DNA of 36,001 nucleotides, taken from assembly GCA_017853715.1 (NCBI GenBank), contig JAFMIZ010000017.1, positions 1 to 36,001 of the forward strand. The letters run 5' to 3'. The notes under the pieces were generated by a model. The model did no database searches, had not been told where the DNA came from, and saw only the letters and a program-made list of their open reading frames with translations. Positions within the stretch are counted from its first letter, which is position 1; every line of letters begins with the position of its first letter. Source of the stretch: Pedosphaera sp. GTDB taxonomy: Bacteria; Verrucomicrobiota; Verrucomicrobiia; Limisphaerales; DSYF01. The position numbers were made by a program, and so were the translations under genes. Shown here one piece after another: positions 19,112 through 27,976 of the stretch.

Positions 19112-19888
19112 CTAGAACAGATATAACACGGGGAACACAAAGACCCAAACGAGGTCAACAAAGTGCCAGTAAAGACCGGCGATTTCGATGCGGTTGGTGA
19201 AACGTTCGCGATCGCGGTTCCACATGCTGCTGCCCGGGCCCCAGAGGTAGCCGAACACCAGGATGCCGCCGATCAAGTGCAGCGCATGCAGACCAGTGAT
19301 GCACCAGTAGAGGCTGAGGTAGATGTTCAGCTTAGGCTGGTAGTTGCTGATCTTCTTGATGTCTGCGGTGGGGATGGTGATTTCCTCGTGGTGCAGTTTC
19401 TTGTAATCGGCGCTTGTCCGGTCGTAGAGCACTGCCGCGTCGGAGGTTCTCACACCGTGCAAGACCACTTCGGTGTCTGTCTTCTTCACGAGATGGCCGT
19501 CAGCGACGACGCCCGACTTGGTCTCCACCCAGTAGTGCGTGAGCTTGTCGCGGTACTCGAAGGACTTCACGCCCAAGAAGAGAATCGCCAGCAACAACGT
19601 GATGCCGTGGAACATTTTGAACCGGTTGAACTGGCCCATTTTGCAGGCCGCCCAAGCCATCGTGGCGCTGATGCTCGAGGAGATAAGCACCATGGTGTTG
19701 AAGGTGCCGATCGGCACGCTCAGCCAGCCGCGCGGCCAAGGGCCTTCATGTCCGGTGCGCAGGAGAATGTAGGCGGAGAACAAGCCGCCGAACAACATCA
19801 CTTCCGACGCCAGGAACAGCCACAGGCCGACCTTGGCGTTGTAAAGGCCCGTGTCCGGGCGCGGTTTCGAGGTATAGGGAATCTGCAT
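19112..19888 (-). CDS. coxC: Cytochrome c oxidase subunit III (with internal insertion)
   Basis: KVGLWLFLASEVMLFGGLFSAYILLR, WCITGLHALHLIGGILV, RIEIAGLYWHFVDLVWVFVFPVLYLF. Confidence 0.94.
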   Translation of the reverse strand: MQIPYTSKPRPDTGLYNAKVGLWLFLASEVMLFGGLFSAYILLRTGHEGPWPRGWLSVPIGTFNTMVLISSSISATMAWAACKMGQFNRFKMFHGITLLLAILFLGVKSFEYRDKLTHYWVETKSGVVADGHLVKKTDTEVVLHGVRTSDAAVLYDRTSADYKKLHHEEITIPTADIKKISNYQPKLNIYLSLYWCITGLHALHLIGGILVFGYLWGPGSSMWNRDRERFTNRIEIAGLYWHFVDLVWVFVFPVLYLF

Positions 19889-19893
19889 GTGGA

Positions 19894-21693
19894 TCAGGCT
19901 TTGGGCTTCTCGTTCTGAGGGGTGAAATCCGTCTGGTGACCGGGCACGCTGTATTCATACGGGCCGCGGAATACTTCCATGGGGCGATCAAAGTTGCCGT
20001 GTCCGGGAGGCGTGGGTGTTTGCCAGTCGAGGGTGGTGGCTTCCCAAGGATTGTCGGAAGTCACCTTCTTGCCGCCGCTGATGCTCTGGAAGAAATTAAT
20101 GATGAACGGAATCTGCGCCAGCGCGAGACCGATGGCGCCATAAAGGATGACCTTGTTCATGTAGAGCAACTCGGGGCGGAGCAGGTAATTGATGCCGCCG
20201 TCCGACATGCGGCGGAGCATGCCGCCCATGCCTTGCGAGAACATCGGCATGAAGATGACGTTCATGAATACGAGCGAGCCCCAGAAATGAACCTTGCCCC
20301 AGAACTCATTCATGTGGCGTCCGGTGACTTTGGGGAACCAGAAGTAAATCCCCGCGAACAACGCGAAGATGGTTCCCGGCGCCACGACGTAGTGGAAGTG
20401 GCCAATCACGTAATAGGTATCGTGCAGATGGATGTCGGAGTAATTGAAACCGAGCGGCAGGCCCGTCAAACCGCCGATGGCGAACATCGGCAGGAACGCC
20501 GTGGCGAACAGCATGGGTGTATTGAAACGAATCGAGCCGCCCCACAGCGAGAGCAGCAGGCACGTCAGGATGATCACGGACGGAATCGAGATGATCATCG
20601 TCGTGGTCTGGAAGAATGTGGCGATCTTGGTGCTCATCCCCGTCATATACATGTGATGTGCCCAAACGATGAAAGAGATGAAGCCGAGCATGAGCGCCGA
20701 GTAAACCAGCGTCTTGTAACCCCACAGCGGCTTGCGGGTGTTGCAGGCGATGATTTCCGAAATGATCCCAAGGGCGGGGAGAATCAGAACGTAAACCTCA
20801 GGATGCGCGAGGAACCAGAACAAGTGCTGCCACAGCAACGGGCTGCCGCCGCCGGAGATGTTCGCCAAATCACCGCCCACCGCAAGGCCGGTAGGGAGGA
20901 AGAAGCTCGTGCCAAAAACTTTATCCATGAGCTGCATCACACCGGCGGCTTCGAGCGGCGGGAACGCGAGCAACAACAGGAACGCCGCAACGAACTGAGA
21001 CCACACAAAGAATGGCATCCGCATCCACGTCATGCCTGGCGCGCGCAACTGGATGATGGTCGCGATGATGTTTGCCGAGCCCAGCAGCGACGAGCTGATC
21101 AAGAACACCATGCCGATGAGCCAGTAAGTCTGACCATCGGTGGGAATTGCATTTGCCAGCGGAGGGTAGGAAGTCCAGCCGGCTTGTGCGGCGCCGCCCG
21201 GCACGAAGAAGCTTGTGAACATGACCACACCGCCCCAGAAGTAGAGTTGGAAGCTGGCCATGTTCAGCTTGGGAAAAGCCATGTCGATCGCACCGATTTG
21301 AATCGGGACGAGGTAGTTGCCGAATGCGCCTGTCGCGAGCGGCACAATCGCCAAAAACACCATGATCGTGCCGTGCATCGCGCCGAACGAGTTGTAGAGG
21401 TCCGGCGAAATGATGCCCTTGCCGGCCATGTTGCTGCCGAGCAGCTTTTCGAGGAGCGGTCCCAGCACCGGCAAGGCTTCGCCGGGATGGGCGATCTGCC
21501 AGCGCATCATCATCATCAGGCCGAAGCCGAACAGCATGAAGAACAGCGCCGTCACGCCGTATTGGATGCCAACGACTTTGTGGTCGGTGGAGAAAATGTA
21601 ATTCGTCCAGAAGCCCGTCGGCGCGTGATGATCATCATGCGCGTGGGCGTGGTCGTGAGCGTGCGAGTGCGTCGCGGCGTTACTTGATGCCAT
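19894..21693 (-). CDS. coxA: Cytochrome c oxidase subunit I (aa3 type)
   Basis: FLAHPEVYVLILPALGI, VWAHHMYMTGM, IHLHDTYYVIGHFHYV; GAFGNYLVPIQIGAIDMAFPKLN (D-channel entrance). Confidence 0.97.
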   Translation of the reverse strand: MASSNAATHSHAHDHAHAHDDHHAPTGFWTNYIFSTDHKVVGIQYGVTALFFMLFGFGLMMMMRWQIAHPGEALPVLGPLLEKLLGSNMAGKGIISPDLYNSFGAMHGTIMVFLAIVPLATGAFGNYLVPIQIGAIDMAFPKLNMASFQLYFWGGVVMFTSFFVPGGAAQAGWTSYPPLANAIPTDGQTYWLIGMVFLISSSLLGSANIIATIIQLRAPGMTWMRMPFFVWSQFVAAFLLLLAFPPLEAAGVMQLMDKVFGTSFFLPTGLAVGGDLANISGGGSPLLWQHLFWFLAHPEVYVLILPALGIISEIIACNTRKPLWGYKTLVYSALMLGFISFIVWAHHMYMTGMSTKIATFFQTTTMIISIPSVIILTCLLLSLWGGSIRFNTPMLFATAFLPMFAIGGLTGLPLGFNYSDIHLHDTYYVIGHFHYVVAPGTIFALFAGIYFWFPKVTGRHMNEFWGKVHFWGSLVFMNVIFMPMFSQGMGGMLRRMSDGGINYLLRPELLYMNKVILYGAIGLALAQIPFIINFFQSISGGKKVTSDNPWEATTLDWQTPTPPGHGNFDRPMEVFRGPYEYSVPGHQTDFTPQNEKPKA

Positions 21694-21730
21694 GGCTAAA
21701 TTTGGTTGTCGGTCGTTCCGTGCGTGATGG

Positions 21731-22633
21731 TTACTTCGCCTTGTCTGCTACCAACAGGATCAACAGCAGCGGCAGGTAGATGATCGAACTGAAAAACAAC
21801 TGTTTTGCGGAGCGCAACGTGAGCTGGCGCGAGAAATTGAACGCGCACCACAGATAAGCGGCCCCTAACATTATGGCCCCGGTCAGATAAACCGGTCCAG
21901 CCACCTTGAAGAGGAAGGGCAGCACGCTCAAGGGCAACAGCAACAACGTGTGCCCAACCGACTGCTGGCCCGTGCGCGAGCCGTCGGCGTCCACGGCGGG
22001 CAACATGACGAAGCCAGCCTTGGCGTATTCGTCGCGGTAAATCCAAGCGATGGCGAAGAAGTGCGGCATCTGCCAGAGCGCCAGAATACCAAACAACGCC
22101 CAGCCTTCAGGGCTCATTTCGCCGCGCGCGGCGGTCCAGCCCATCAGCGGAGGGATCGCCCCGGGGATCGCGCCCACGGCGGTGTTCAGCCACGTCACAC
22201 GCTTGAGCGGAGTGTAGATGAACAGGTAGGTGAGCAGCGTGACCGCACCCAGCACGGCCGTGAGGAGATTTACCGCCATTGCGAGATAAACCAATCCCGC
22301 GACGGAGCTCAATCCGCCGAACAGCAAAACCACTTCTGGTGAGAGCCGGCCCGCGGGAAGCGGGCGACTTTGAGTCCGCCGCATGCGCGCGTCGAAATCG
22401 CGCTCCAAAAGTTGGTTCAGTGCCGCGGCTCCGCTGGCCAGCAAAGCCGTGCCCAGCACGGCGTGGAGCATGAGCAGATAGTTCGTTGCGCCTGTGGTTC
22501 CCAAGTAGAAACCCACCAATGTCGTCAACAATACGAGCAGCGTGAGCCTGGCTTTGGTCAGGTCACAAATAACCGCGACCCAGCCCTTCTCAACGGTGGC
22601 TGTGTTTGCGAGCGACGAATAGGACGCCTTCAT
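21731..22633 (-). CDS. ctaB: Protoheme IX farnesyltransferase
   Basis: LTKARLTLLVLLTTLVGFYLG, LNQLLERDFDARMRRTQSRPLPAGRLSP, YTPLKRVTWLNTAVGAIPGAIPPLMGWTA. Confidence 0.95.
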   Translation of the reverse strand: MKASYSSLANTATVEKGWVAVICDLTKARLTLLVLLTTLVGFYLGTTGATNYLLMLHAVLGTALLASGAAALNQLLERDFDARMRRTQSRPLPAGRLSPEVVLLFGGLSSVAGLVYLAMAVNLLTAVLGAVTLLTYLFIYTPLKRVTWLNTAVGAIPGAIPPLMGWTAARGEMSPEGWALFGILALWQMPHFFAIAWIYRDEYAKAGFVMLPAVDADGSRTGQQSVGHTLLLLPLSVLPFLFKVAGPVYLTGAIMLGAAYLWCAFNFSRQLTLRSAKQLFFSSIIYLPLLLILLVADKAK

Positions 22634-23279
22634 TCGATGGACGACAGAGTTCAGTTCCTCTCCGGCCACGAGCCGAAAAAGGAGGGCATCAAATGCCAAA
22701 AATTGTGGTGCTCCGCAACAACGGAAGTAACAACGTTGGTTCATGCGAGGCATTAGAAGACAGTCTGACCATGTGGTGTGACGACATTGTTGCGGAGCCG
22801 TCGGCCATGCGTCACACAACTCACGCTGACTCCCCACGGTCAAATGAGGGCACTCACCAAACCTGTACGATTCGGTCCCGGAGCGGCCTTTGCTGATTCA
22901 GCAGATCTATGCTTGGTGGTTGGCTGCCAGAGTTTGGCACTGCTGGCCTTGGATGCCGTTTCATCGTTGCCGGATGCGGCGAAATCGCCGCGCGCTGGTG
23001 GCATCCAACTGCTGACCCTGATTACCCACGTCTGCGCGGCGAACATATTGAGCAGTGACAATCTGGAACTCGCCACAATCCAGCAGCCCGTCCTAGCCTA
23101 CCCGGCTCTTTGGATTATCGTTACCGCAAACGGAATCATAGAATTTGGGTAAGAAAAACGTAATAATCGAGATTTGTCTTGGGAGACTTCGAGCGCTTGG
23201 CGAATTCAGACAACCACCCGGCTTTGCCAACTGACGCGTATGTTTGGCCGTCCTTTTCGATACGGGAATGGCAGAGTGA

Positions 23280-24431
23280 TCAATCTCTCGTAGGGGAGAG
23301 TTTGCCTGAAATCAGGCAAATGACGGCGCCCGTCACCAAAGACAGTGCACCGGTAATCACGTGAAGCGTAGCCACATCTGCCGCCTTATTTGACCAGATT
23401 GTCCACATGCCTAGCCCGGCTTGGATTATGATGAGAATGAACCAAGCGGAGCAAAGCCTTCGCAATGCCCCCTTGGCTCGCCAAAGACAGGCTCCAACCA
23501 ACATCGCTATCGTTAATGCTACTAGGCGATGGACCATTTGCAGCCCAATTTGGAAAGCAGTAATGGGATTATGCGCGGAAAGCTCGACCCGGTTGGCATT
23601 GTATTGAGTCACGGCCGATTCGCTCAGGTCCGGCCACCACGCGCCGTAAGCTTTCGGGAAATCCGGAATGGCCAACCCAGCATGCTGGTGCCGCATGGTC
23701 GCCCCAATGATGAGTTGCAGGAAAATCAGGCCGGTTGTGAACAGCAGCACTTTGCTCCGCGCAGTTCCCGGCGCTGCCGTGGCACGTTCCACCCACCAGC
23801 GACTGCTCATCACCGCAATGACCACCACCAAGACCAGGAAGGCTTGCGCCAGACAGCCATGAAACACGCCAAACCACACGCCCAATCGCGTTCCAGCGAA
23901 GAGGTGTGCATCCAGCACCACTCTTAATCCACCCAGCAACCCTTGCAGTTGCACGCCCCAGAAGGCGAGCCATGCCAGTGTGGGGAGCGGACGACTAGAC
24001 CGCTCATTAGGCGCCCAAACCAGCGCGGCCAGCAAAACCACCCCGCCGATGCCCGAAAGAAAATGCCCCGCCCCTTTCCACTCGCCGCCCAACAAGATCA
24101 GTGCCTGGCCCGCAACGACCTCCACCCCCCCGATGATCGCCAACGGTAGACGCGATTGACGTCCGCCAATCCAGCGCGTCAGCGCGATCACCAACACGCC
24201 CAGCGCAGACGCCCAAAGCCGATGCGTGTGCTCGTGAAACACGCCCCCGGTCAGCCACATCGAGATTGGCAGCGCGAACATGTTGTAGCCATAGCTCGTC
24301 GGCCAATCGGGCACCGCCATTCCCACACCGTGACTGGTGACCAATCCACCCATGCCGATCAGCCCCAGCGCGCAAAGCGCTACCAGGATGGCAAACCAGT
24401 GCAAACCGTGGCTATATGGAGATTTGAGCAT
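23280..24431 (-). CDS. ctaA: Heme A synthase (COX15/CtaA family)
   Basis: LVALCALGLIGMGGLVTSHGVGMAVPDWPTSYGYNMFALP...GGVFHEHTHRLWAS..., QIGLQMVHRLVALTIAMLVGA. Confidence 0.93.
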   Translation of the reverse strand: MLKSPYSHGLHWFAILVALCALGLIGMGGLVTSHGVGMAVPDWPTSYGYNMFALPISMWLTGGVFHEHTHRLWASALGVLVIALTRWIGGRQSRLPLAIIGGVEVVAGQALILLGGEWKGAGHFLSGIGGVVLLAALVWAPNERSSRPLPTLAWLAFWGVQLQGLLGGLRVVLDAHLFAGTRLGVWFGVFHGCLAQAFLVLVVVIAVMSSRWWVERATAAPGTARSKVLLFTTGLIFLQLIIGATMRHQHAGLAIPDFPKAYGAWWPDLSESAVTQYNANRVELSAHNPITAFQIGLQMVHRLVALTIAMLVGACLWRAKGALRRLCSAWFILIIIQAGLGMWTIWSNKAADVATLHVITGALSLVTGAVICLISGKLSPTRD

Positions 24432-24442
24432 TTGAAACCTGG

Positions 24443-24482
24443 TAAAAAAGAAGCCGCTGCGATGGTGCATCACCGCAGCGGC
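24443..24482 (-). terminator. Rho-independent terminator downstream of the cupredoxin gene
   Basis: Minus strand GCCGCTGCG-GTGATGCACCAT-CGCAGCGGC followed by TTCTTTTTTACC; perfect 9-bp stem plus T-tract. Confidence 0.9.
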
Positions 24483-24498
24483 TGAGATCCAAAACGAA

Positions 24499-25197
24499 TT
24501 ACTTCGCCTCAAGGGAGAAGTCCGCCTTGCCGCCCGCGTCGGTGATTTCCACTTCCTGCGAGACCGTGCCCGCCTTGCGGTGTGAAACCTCTACCGTGTA
24601 TTTGCCGGCAGGGAGTCCGCTGATCTTGAAAGAGCCATCGGCACCGGTCAGCGCGAAGTAAGGATGATCCACCACGCACGCGTAGGCAAACATCCATGGA
24701 TGCACGTCGCACTTGAAGCGGAGGAACTGCTCCGCTTTGTCGAAGGACAGATGGATGTCTGCACCATTCGCCAACTGGGCATTGTTCGATTCCTTGTTCC
24801 CAGCCACCGTGGGGGTGGTGTGGACGTTATGAAGGACGGGATCGGAGTTCTTGACGGTAATCTTTTGGCCGGTCTGCACTGCAAAAACATGCGGATGATA
24901 AATGCACGCCTTCTGGTCCACGATGACCGGAGCGGCGCTCGCGCCGGTGGATTTGGCGCCAGGCACGCCCTTCACAATGACGATGGCGTTGGCCAATTCA
25001 CCCTTGGGTCCCACGACATAATGCGTGGTGGTGGGGGTGCCCGTGACCAGTTTGCCGCAGCTCGGGTCGCTCTTCAGCGGATCAATCGGCTTTTCCGGGG
25101 GCGGAGAGCCTTTGAGAGTGACAGTTCCAGTGAAATCACCGGCCAACAGCGGAGCTGCTGAGCCGATCATGGCAATGAGGGCAATGATGCGTTTCAT
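24499..25197 (-). CDS. Exported cupredoxin (plastocyanin-like) protein with C-terminal carboxypeptidase-regulatory-like (beta-sandwich) domain
   Basis: Signal peptide; NSDPVLHNVHTTP ... FKCDVHPWMFAY (His...Cys-x2-His-x2-Met type-1 Cu ligand set), then GADGSFKISGLPAGKYTVEVSHRKAGTVSQEVEI. Confidence 0.85.
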   Translation of the reverse strand: MKRIIALIAMIGSAAPLLAGDFTGTVTLKGSPPPEKPIDPLKSDPSCGKLVTGTPTTTHYVVGPKGELANAIVIVKGVPGAKSTGASAAPVIVDQKACIYHPHVFAVQTGQKITVKNSDPVLHNVHTTPTVAGNKESNNAQLANGADIHLSFDKAEQFLRFKCDVHPWMFAYACVVDHPYFALTGADGSFKISGLPAGKYTVEVSHRKAGTVSQEVEITDAGGKADFSLEAK

Positions 25198-25264
25198 ACT
25201 TCGGTTTGGACATCGCCTTGAGGCGAGCAGTGCGAAAGTAACAGTCACCCCGGGGGCGGGCAAG

Positions 25265-25762
25265 TCAACCGGGCCAGCTTTCTGAATCGCTAATCTTTCG
25301 CATTACCGCCGCCATTTCGAGGGCGGTGTGCGCCGCTTCCGTGCCGCGATTGTGGGTCTTGCCGAGGCAACGAACCTTGGCGTGTTCTTCCTTCGTGAAC
25401 ACAAACACTCCGTGAATCACCGGAATCTTGTGCTCCACTTGGATCCCCGCCAGTGCATGGGTTACGCCCCAGCCAATGTGGTCGGCATGGCTCGTCTGGC
25501 CTTGAAAAATAACCCCGAGACAGATGATGGCGGCTGTACGTTTTGCCGGTTGCGGGTTGCATGCGGCCAGCGCGGCGGCAGCTGCGGGGATCTCGAACGC
25601 GCCAGGCACCCGCAGTACTTGGACTTTGGCGCCCGCTTTCTTCAGTTCATGTTGCGCCGCCTTCAACATCGCGTCCACGTAACGGCCGTTATACTTGGAA
25701 GCCACGATGGCAAACGTCGCGCCTTTGGCGCGGGCAGATGGTTTGGCGATTTTCTTGAGCAT
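25265..25762 (-). CDS. ribH: 6,7-dimethyl-8-ribityllumazine synthase
   Basis: FAIVASKYNGRYVDAMLKAAQHELKKAGA...VPGAFEIPAAAAALA...GVIFQGQTSHADHIGWGVTHAL...PVIHGVF. Confidence 0.95.
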   Translation of the reverse strand: MLKKIAKPSARAKGATFAIVASKYNGRYVDAMLKAAQHELKKAGAKVQVLRVPGAFEIPAAAAALAACNPQPAKRTAAIICLGVIFQGQTSHADHIGWGVTHALAGIQVEHKIPVIHGVFVFTKEEHAKVRCLGKTHNRGTEAAHTALEMAAVMRKISDSESWPG

Positions 25763-25773
25763 GGCGAAGGATA

Positions 25774-25868
25774 TTTACGATTTACGACATTTGATTTGCG
25801 AGCTTGATGGCAAAAACAGCGCCCCTTTCAAGGCTGAGCATAATACGCAAATCCAAAATCGCAAATCA
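25774..25868. repeat. Imperfect inverted repeat built from short AT-rich units in the ribBA-ribH intercistronic gap
   Basis: Left TTTACGATTTACGACATTTGATTTGCG (25774-25800), right CGCAAATCCAAAATCGCAAATCA (25846-25868); the right arm resembles the reverse complement of the left and is itself a direct repeat of CGCAAATC. Confidence 0.6.
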
Positions 25869-27065
25869 CAGCAAGTGCCCCATCTTCTTCCGCTTCGTTG
25901 CCAGATAGCGCTCATTGTGCGGGTTGGACTTCACCTTGATGGGAACCTGTTCAGTGATTTCCAAGCCATAACCCGCGAGACCCACGATCTTGCGCGGGTT
26001 GTTCGTGAGCAGCTTGATTTTCTTCAACCCAATATCCGTCAGAATTTGCGCGCCCAAGCCGTATTCACGCAGGTCCATCGGGAAGCCGAGTTTCTCGTTG
26101 GCCTGCACGGTGTCGAGTCCGCCTTCCTGTAACTTGTAAGCTTTGATCTTTGCCGGCAGGCCGATGCCGCGCCCTTCCTGCCGCATGTAAACCAAAACGC
26201 CACGCCCGGCTTCGGCGATCTGCTTCATTGCCTGATGCAATTGCGGACCGCAATCGCACCGGCGCGAGCCGAACACATCGCCCGTGAGACACTCGCTATG
26301 CACGCGCACCAGGACGTCTTTCTTGCCTGCCACGTCACCACGCACCAACGCCATGTGATGATTGCCGTCGATCCGCGAGCGGTAGAGGTGCAAATCAAAA
26401 TCGCCGTAGTCCGTGGGCATCTTGATGGTCTCGATGTGCTCCACCAATTTCTCCCGCGTGCGACGGTATTCAATCAGGTCCGCGATGGTCGCGATCTTGA
26501 TCTTGTGCTTCGTCGCAAAACGTCGCAACTGCGGCAGGCGCGCCATCGTGCCGTCGTCGTTCATGATTTCGCAGATGACGGCCATCGGGCGGCAACCCGC
26601 CAGCATCGCGAGATCAACGGCGGCTTCCGTATGCCCGGCGCGTTGCAACACTCCGCCGGCTTTGGCCCGCAACGGAAACACATGGCCCGGTTGCACCAGG
26701 TCATTCGGCACCGCGGTCGGGTCCGCCATTACGGCAATGGTGTGCGCGCGGTCGGCGGCGCTGATGCCCGTGGATACACCCTTCGCGGCGTCCACGCTCA
26801 CCTGGAAATCCGTTTTGAACGAATCACGGTTTTGTTTGACCATCTGTTCGATGCCCAATTGCGCGAGCCGCTCCGAAGTGGTGGGCACACAAATCAGGCC
26901 GCGGCCGTGCTTCGCCATGAAGTTGATGGCCTTGGGCGTGACAAACTCCGCCGCCATGATGACATCGCCCTCGTTCTCGCGGTCGGCGTCGTCCACCAGA
27001 ATCACCATCCGCCCGCGCCGGATGTCGGCGATGACGGATTCAACGGTGTCGAATTGTTTGCCCAT
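25866..27065 (-). CDS. ribBA: Bifunctional 3,4-dihydroxy-2-butanone-4-phosphate synthase / GTP cyclohydrolase II
   Basis: MVILVDDADRENEGDVIMAAEFVTPKAINFMAKHGRGLICVP...; RVHSECLTGDVFGSRRCDCGPQL, YMRQEGRGIGL. Confidence 0.96.
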   Translation of the reverse strand: MGKQFDTVESVIADIRRGRMVILVDDADRENEGDVIMAAEFVTPKAINFMAKHGRGLICVPTTSERLAQLGIEQMVKQNRDSFKTDFQVSVDAAKGVSTGISAADRAHTIAVMADPTAVPNDLVQPGHVFPLRAKAGGVLQRAGHTEAAVDLAMLAGCRPMAVICEIMNDDGTMARLPQLRRFATKHKIKIATIADLIEYRRTREKLVEHIETIKMPTDYGDFDLHLYRSRIDGNHHMALVRGDVAGKKDVLVRVHSECLTGDVFGSRRCDCGPQLHQAMKQIAEAGRGVLVYMRQEGRGIGLPAKIKAYKLQEGGLDTVQANEKLGFPMDLREYGLGAQILTDIGLKKIKLLTNNPRKIVGLAGYGLEITEQVPIKVKSNPHNERYLATKRKKMGHLL

Positions 27066-27150
27066 ATTGCGGCGGGCAGCTTAATGCAGAAACCGCCGAA
27101 TACCAGCCGCAACGTGAAAGCGCCCTTGGCTCCGACATGCCATGCGGCCC

Positions 27151-27921
27151 CTACTGTTTCTTCAAGAACGGCGCAAACAGGTCGACCGGGATGGGCACAA
27201 AAGTCGTCGTGTTATGCTCGCTGGAGATTTCGCGCATGGTCTGGAGATAGCGCAATTGCAGCGCGATGGGTTCTTTGCTGATCAGTGCAGCGGCCTGCAC
27301 CATCTTCTCCGCAGCCTGGAATTCGCCCTCGGCGTTAACAATCTTCGCGCGGCGTTCGCGCTCGGCCTCGGCTTGCTTGGCCATCGCGCGCTTCATGCTG
27401 TCGGGCAATGCCACGTCCTTCACCTCCACGGCGGTCACCTTTATGCCCCACGGGTCGGTCTGTCGGTCAATGATCTCCTGCAGGGTGTGATTGATCTTGT
27501 CGCGTTGTGAAAGTAATTCGTCCAGTTCGGCCTGGCCCAGCACACTCCGCAAAGTGGTCTGGGCAATCAACGAGGTGGCTTTCCAAAAGTTTTCCACTTT
27601 CACAACCGCTGCCGTCGGGTCAACAACCCGGAAATACAGGACCGCGTCCACTGTCACGGGAACGTTGTCCCGAGTCATGACCTCCTGGCGCGCCACGTCA
27701 ATGGTCACCACGCGCAAATCCATCTTCACCATGCGGTCCACCACAGGAATCAGGAAGATGAGCCCCGGGCCTTTTGCGCCCAGCAGTTTGCCAAGCCGGA
27801 AAATGACCCCGCGCTCGTATTCGCGCAGGATGCGTATCATCTGCGGCAACACGATGCCGGCAATGATGACCGCGGGAATGATCCAAGCGGTCAGGTTTAA
27901 CAGTTTTGTGATCAGGTCCAT
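27151..27921 (-). CDS. Slipin (stomatin/SPFH-family membrane protein)
   Basis: [74 protein letters not shown]... Confidence 0.94.
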   Translation of the reverse strand: MDLITKLLNLTAWIIPAVIIAGIVLPQMIRILREYERGVIFRLGKLLGAKGPGLIFLIPVVDRMVKMDLRVVTIDVARQEVMTRDNVPVTVDAVLYFRVVDPTAAVVKVENFWKATSLIAQTTLRSVLGQAELDELLSQRDKINHTLQEIIDRQTDPWGIKVTAVEVKDVALPDSMKRAMAKQAEAERERRAKIVNAEGEFQAAEKMVQAAALISKEPIALQLRYLQTMREISSEHNTTTFVPIPVDLFAPFLKKQ

Positions 27922-27976
27922 GGTTTTCCTTTCTCTTGATATGCCGACACTCGGCGCTCCCCAAGGGCTGCGCGCT

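Noticed and set aside
19936-21687. 583-aa plus-strand ORF antisense to coxA
   Set aside because: Mirrors coxA almost exactly; the product is His/Arg/Glu-rich with no recognisable domain, as expected for a GC-rich antisense frame.
22778-23152. 124-aa plus-strand ORF in the ctaA-ctaB gap
   Set aside because: No recognisable family, no clear ribosome-binding site noticed, and opposite strand to the operon; kept only as part of the gap observation.
23301-23320. Perfect inverted repeat TTTGCCTGAAATCAGGCAAA
   Set aside because: Lies inside the ctaA C-terminal coding sequence (ICLISGKL) and is not followed by a T-tract on the minus strand; not supported as a terminator.
26235-27281. 348-aa plus-strand ORF antisense to ribBA
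   Set aside because: Overlaps unmistakable ribBA; no domain signal.
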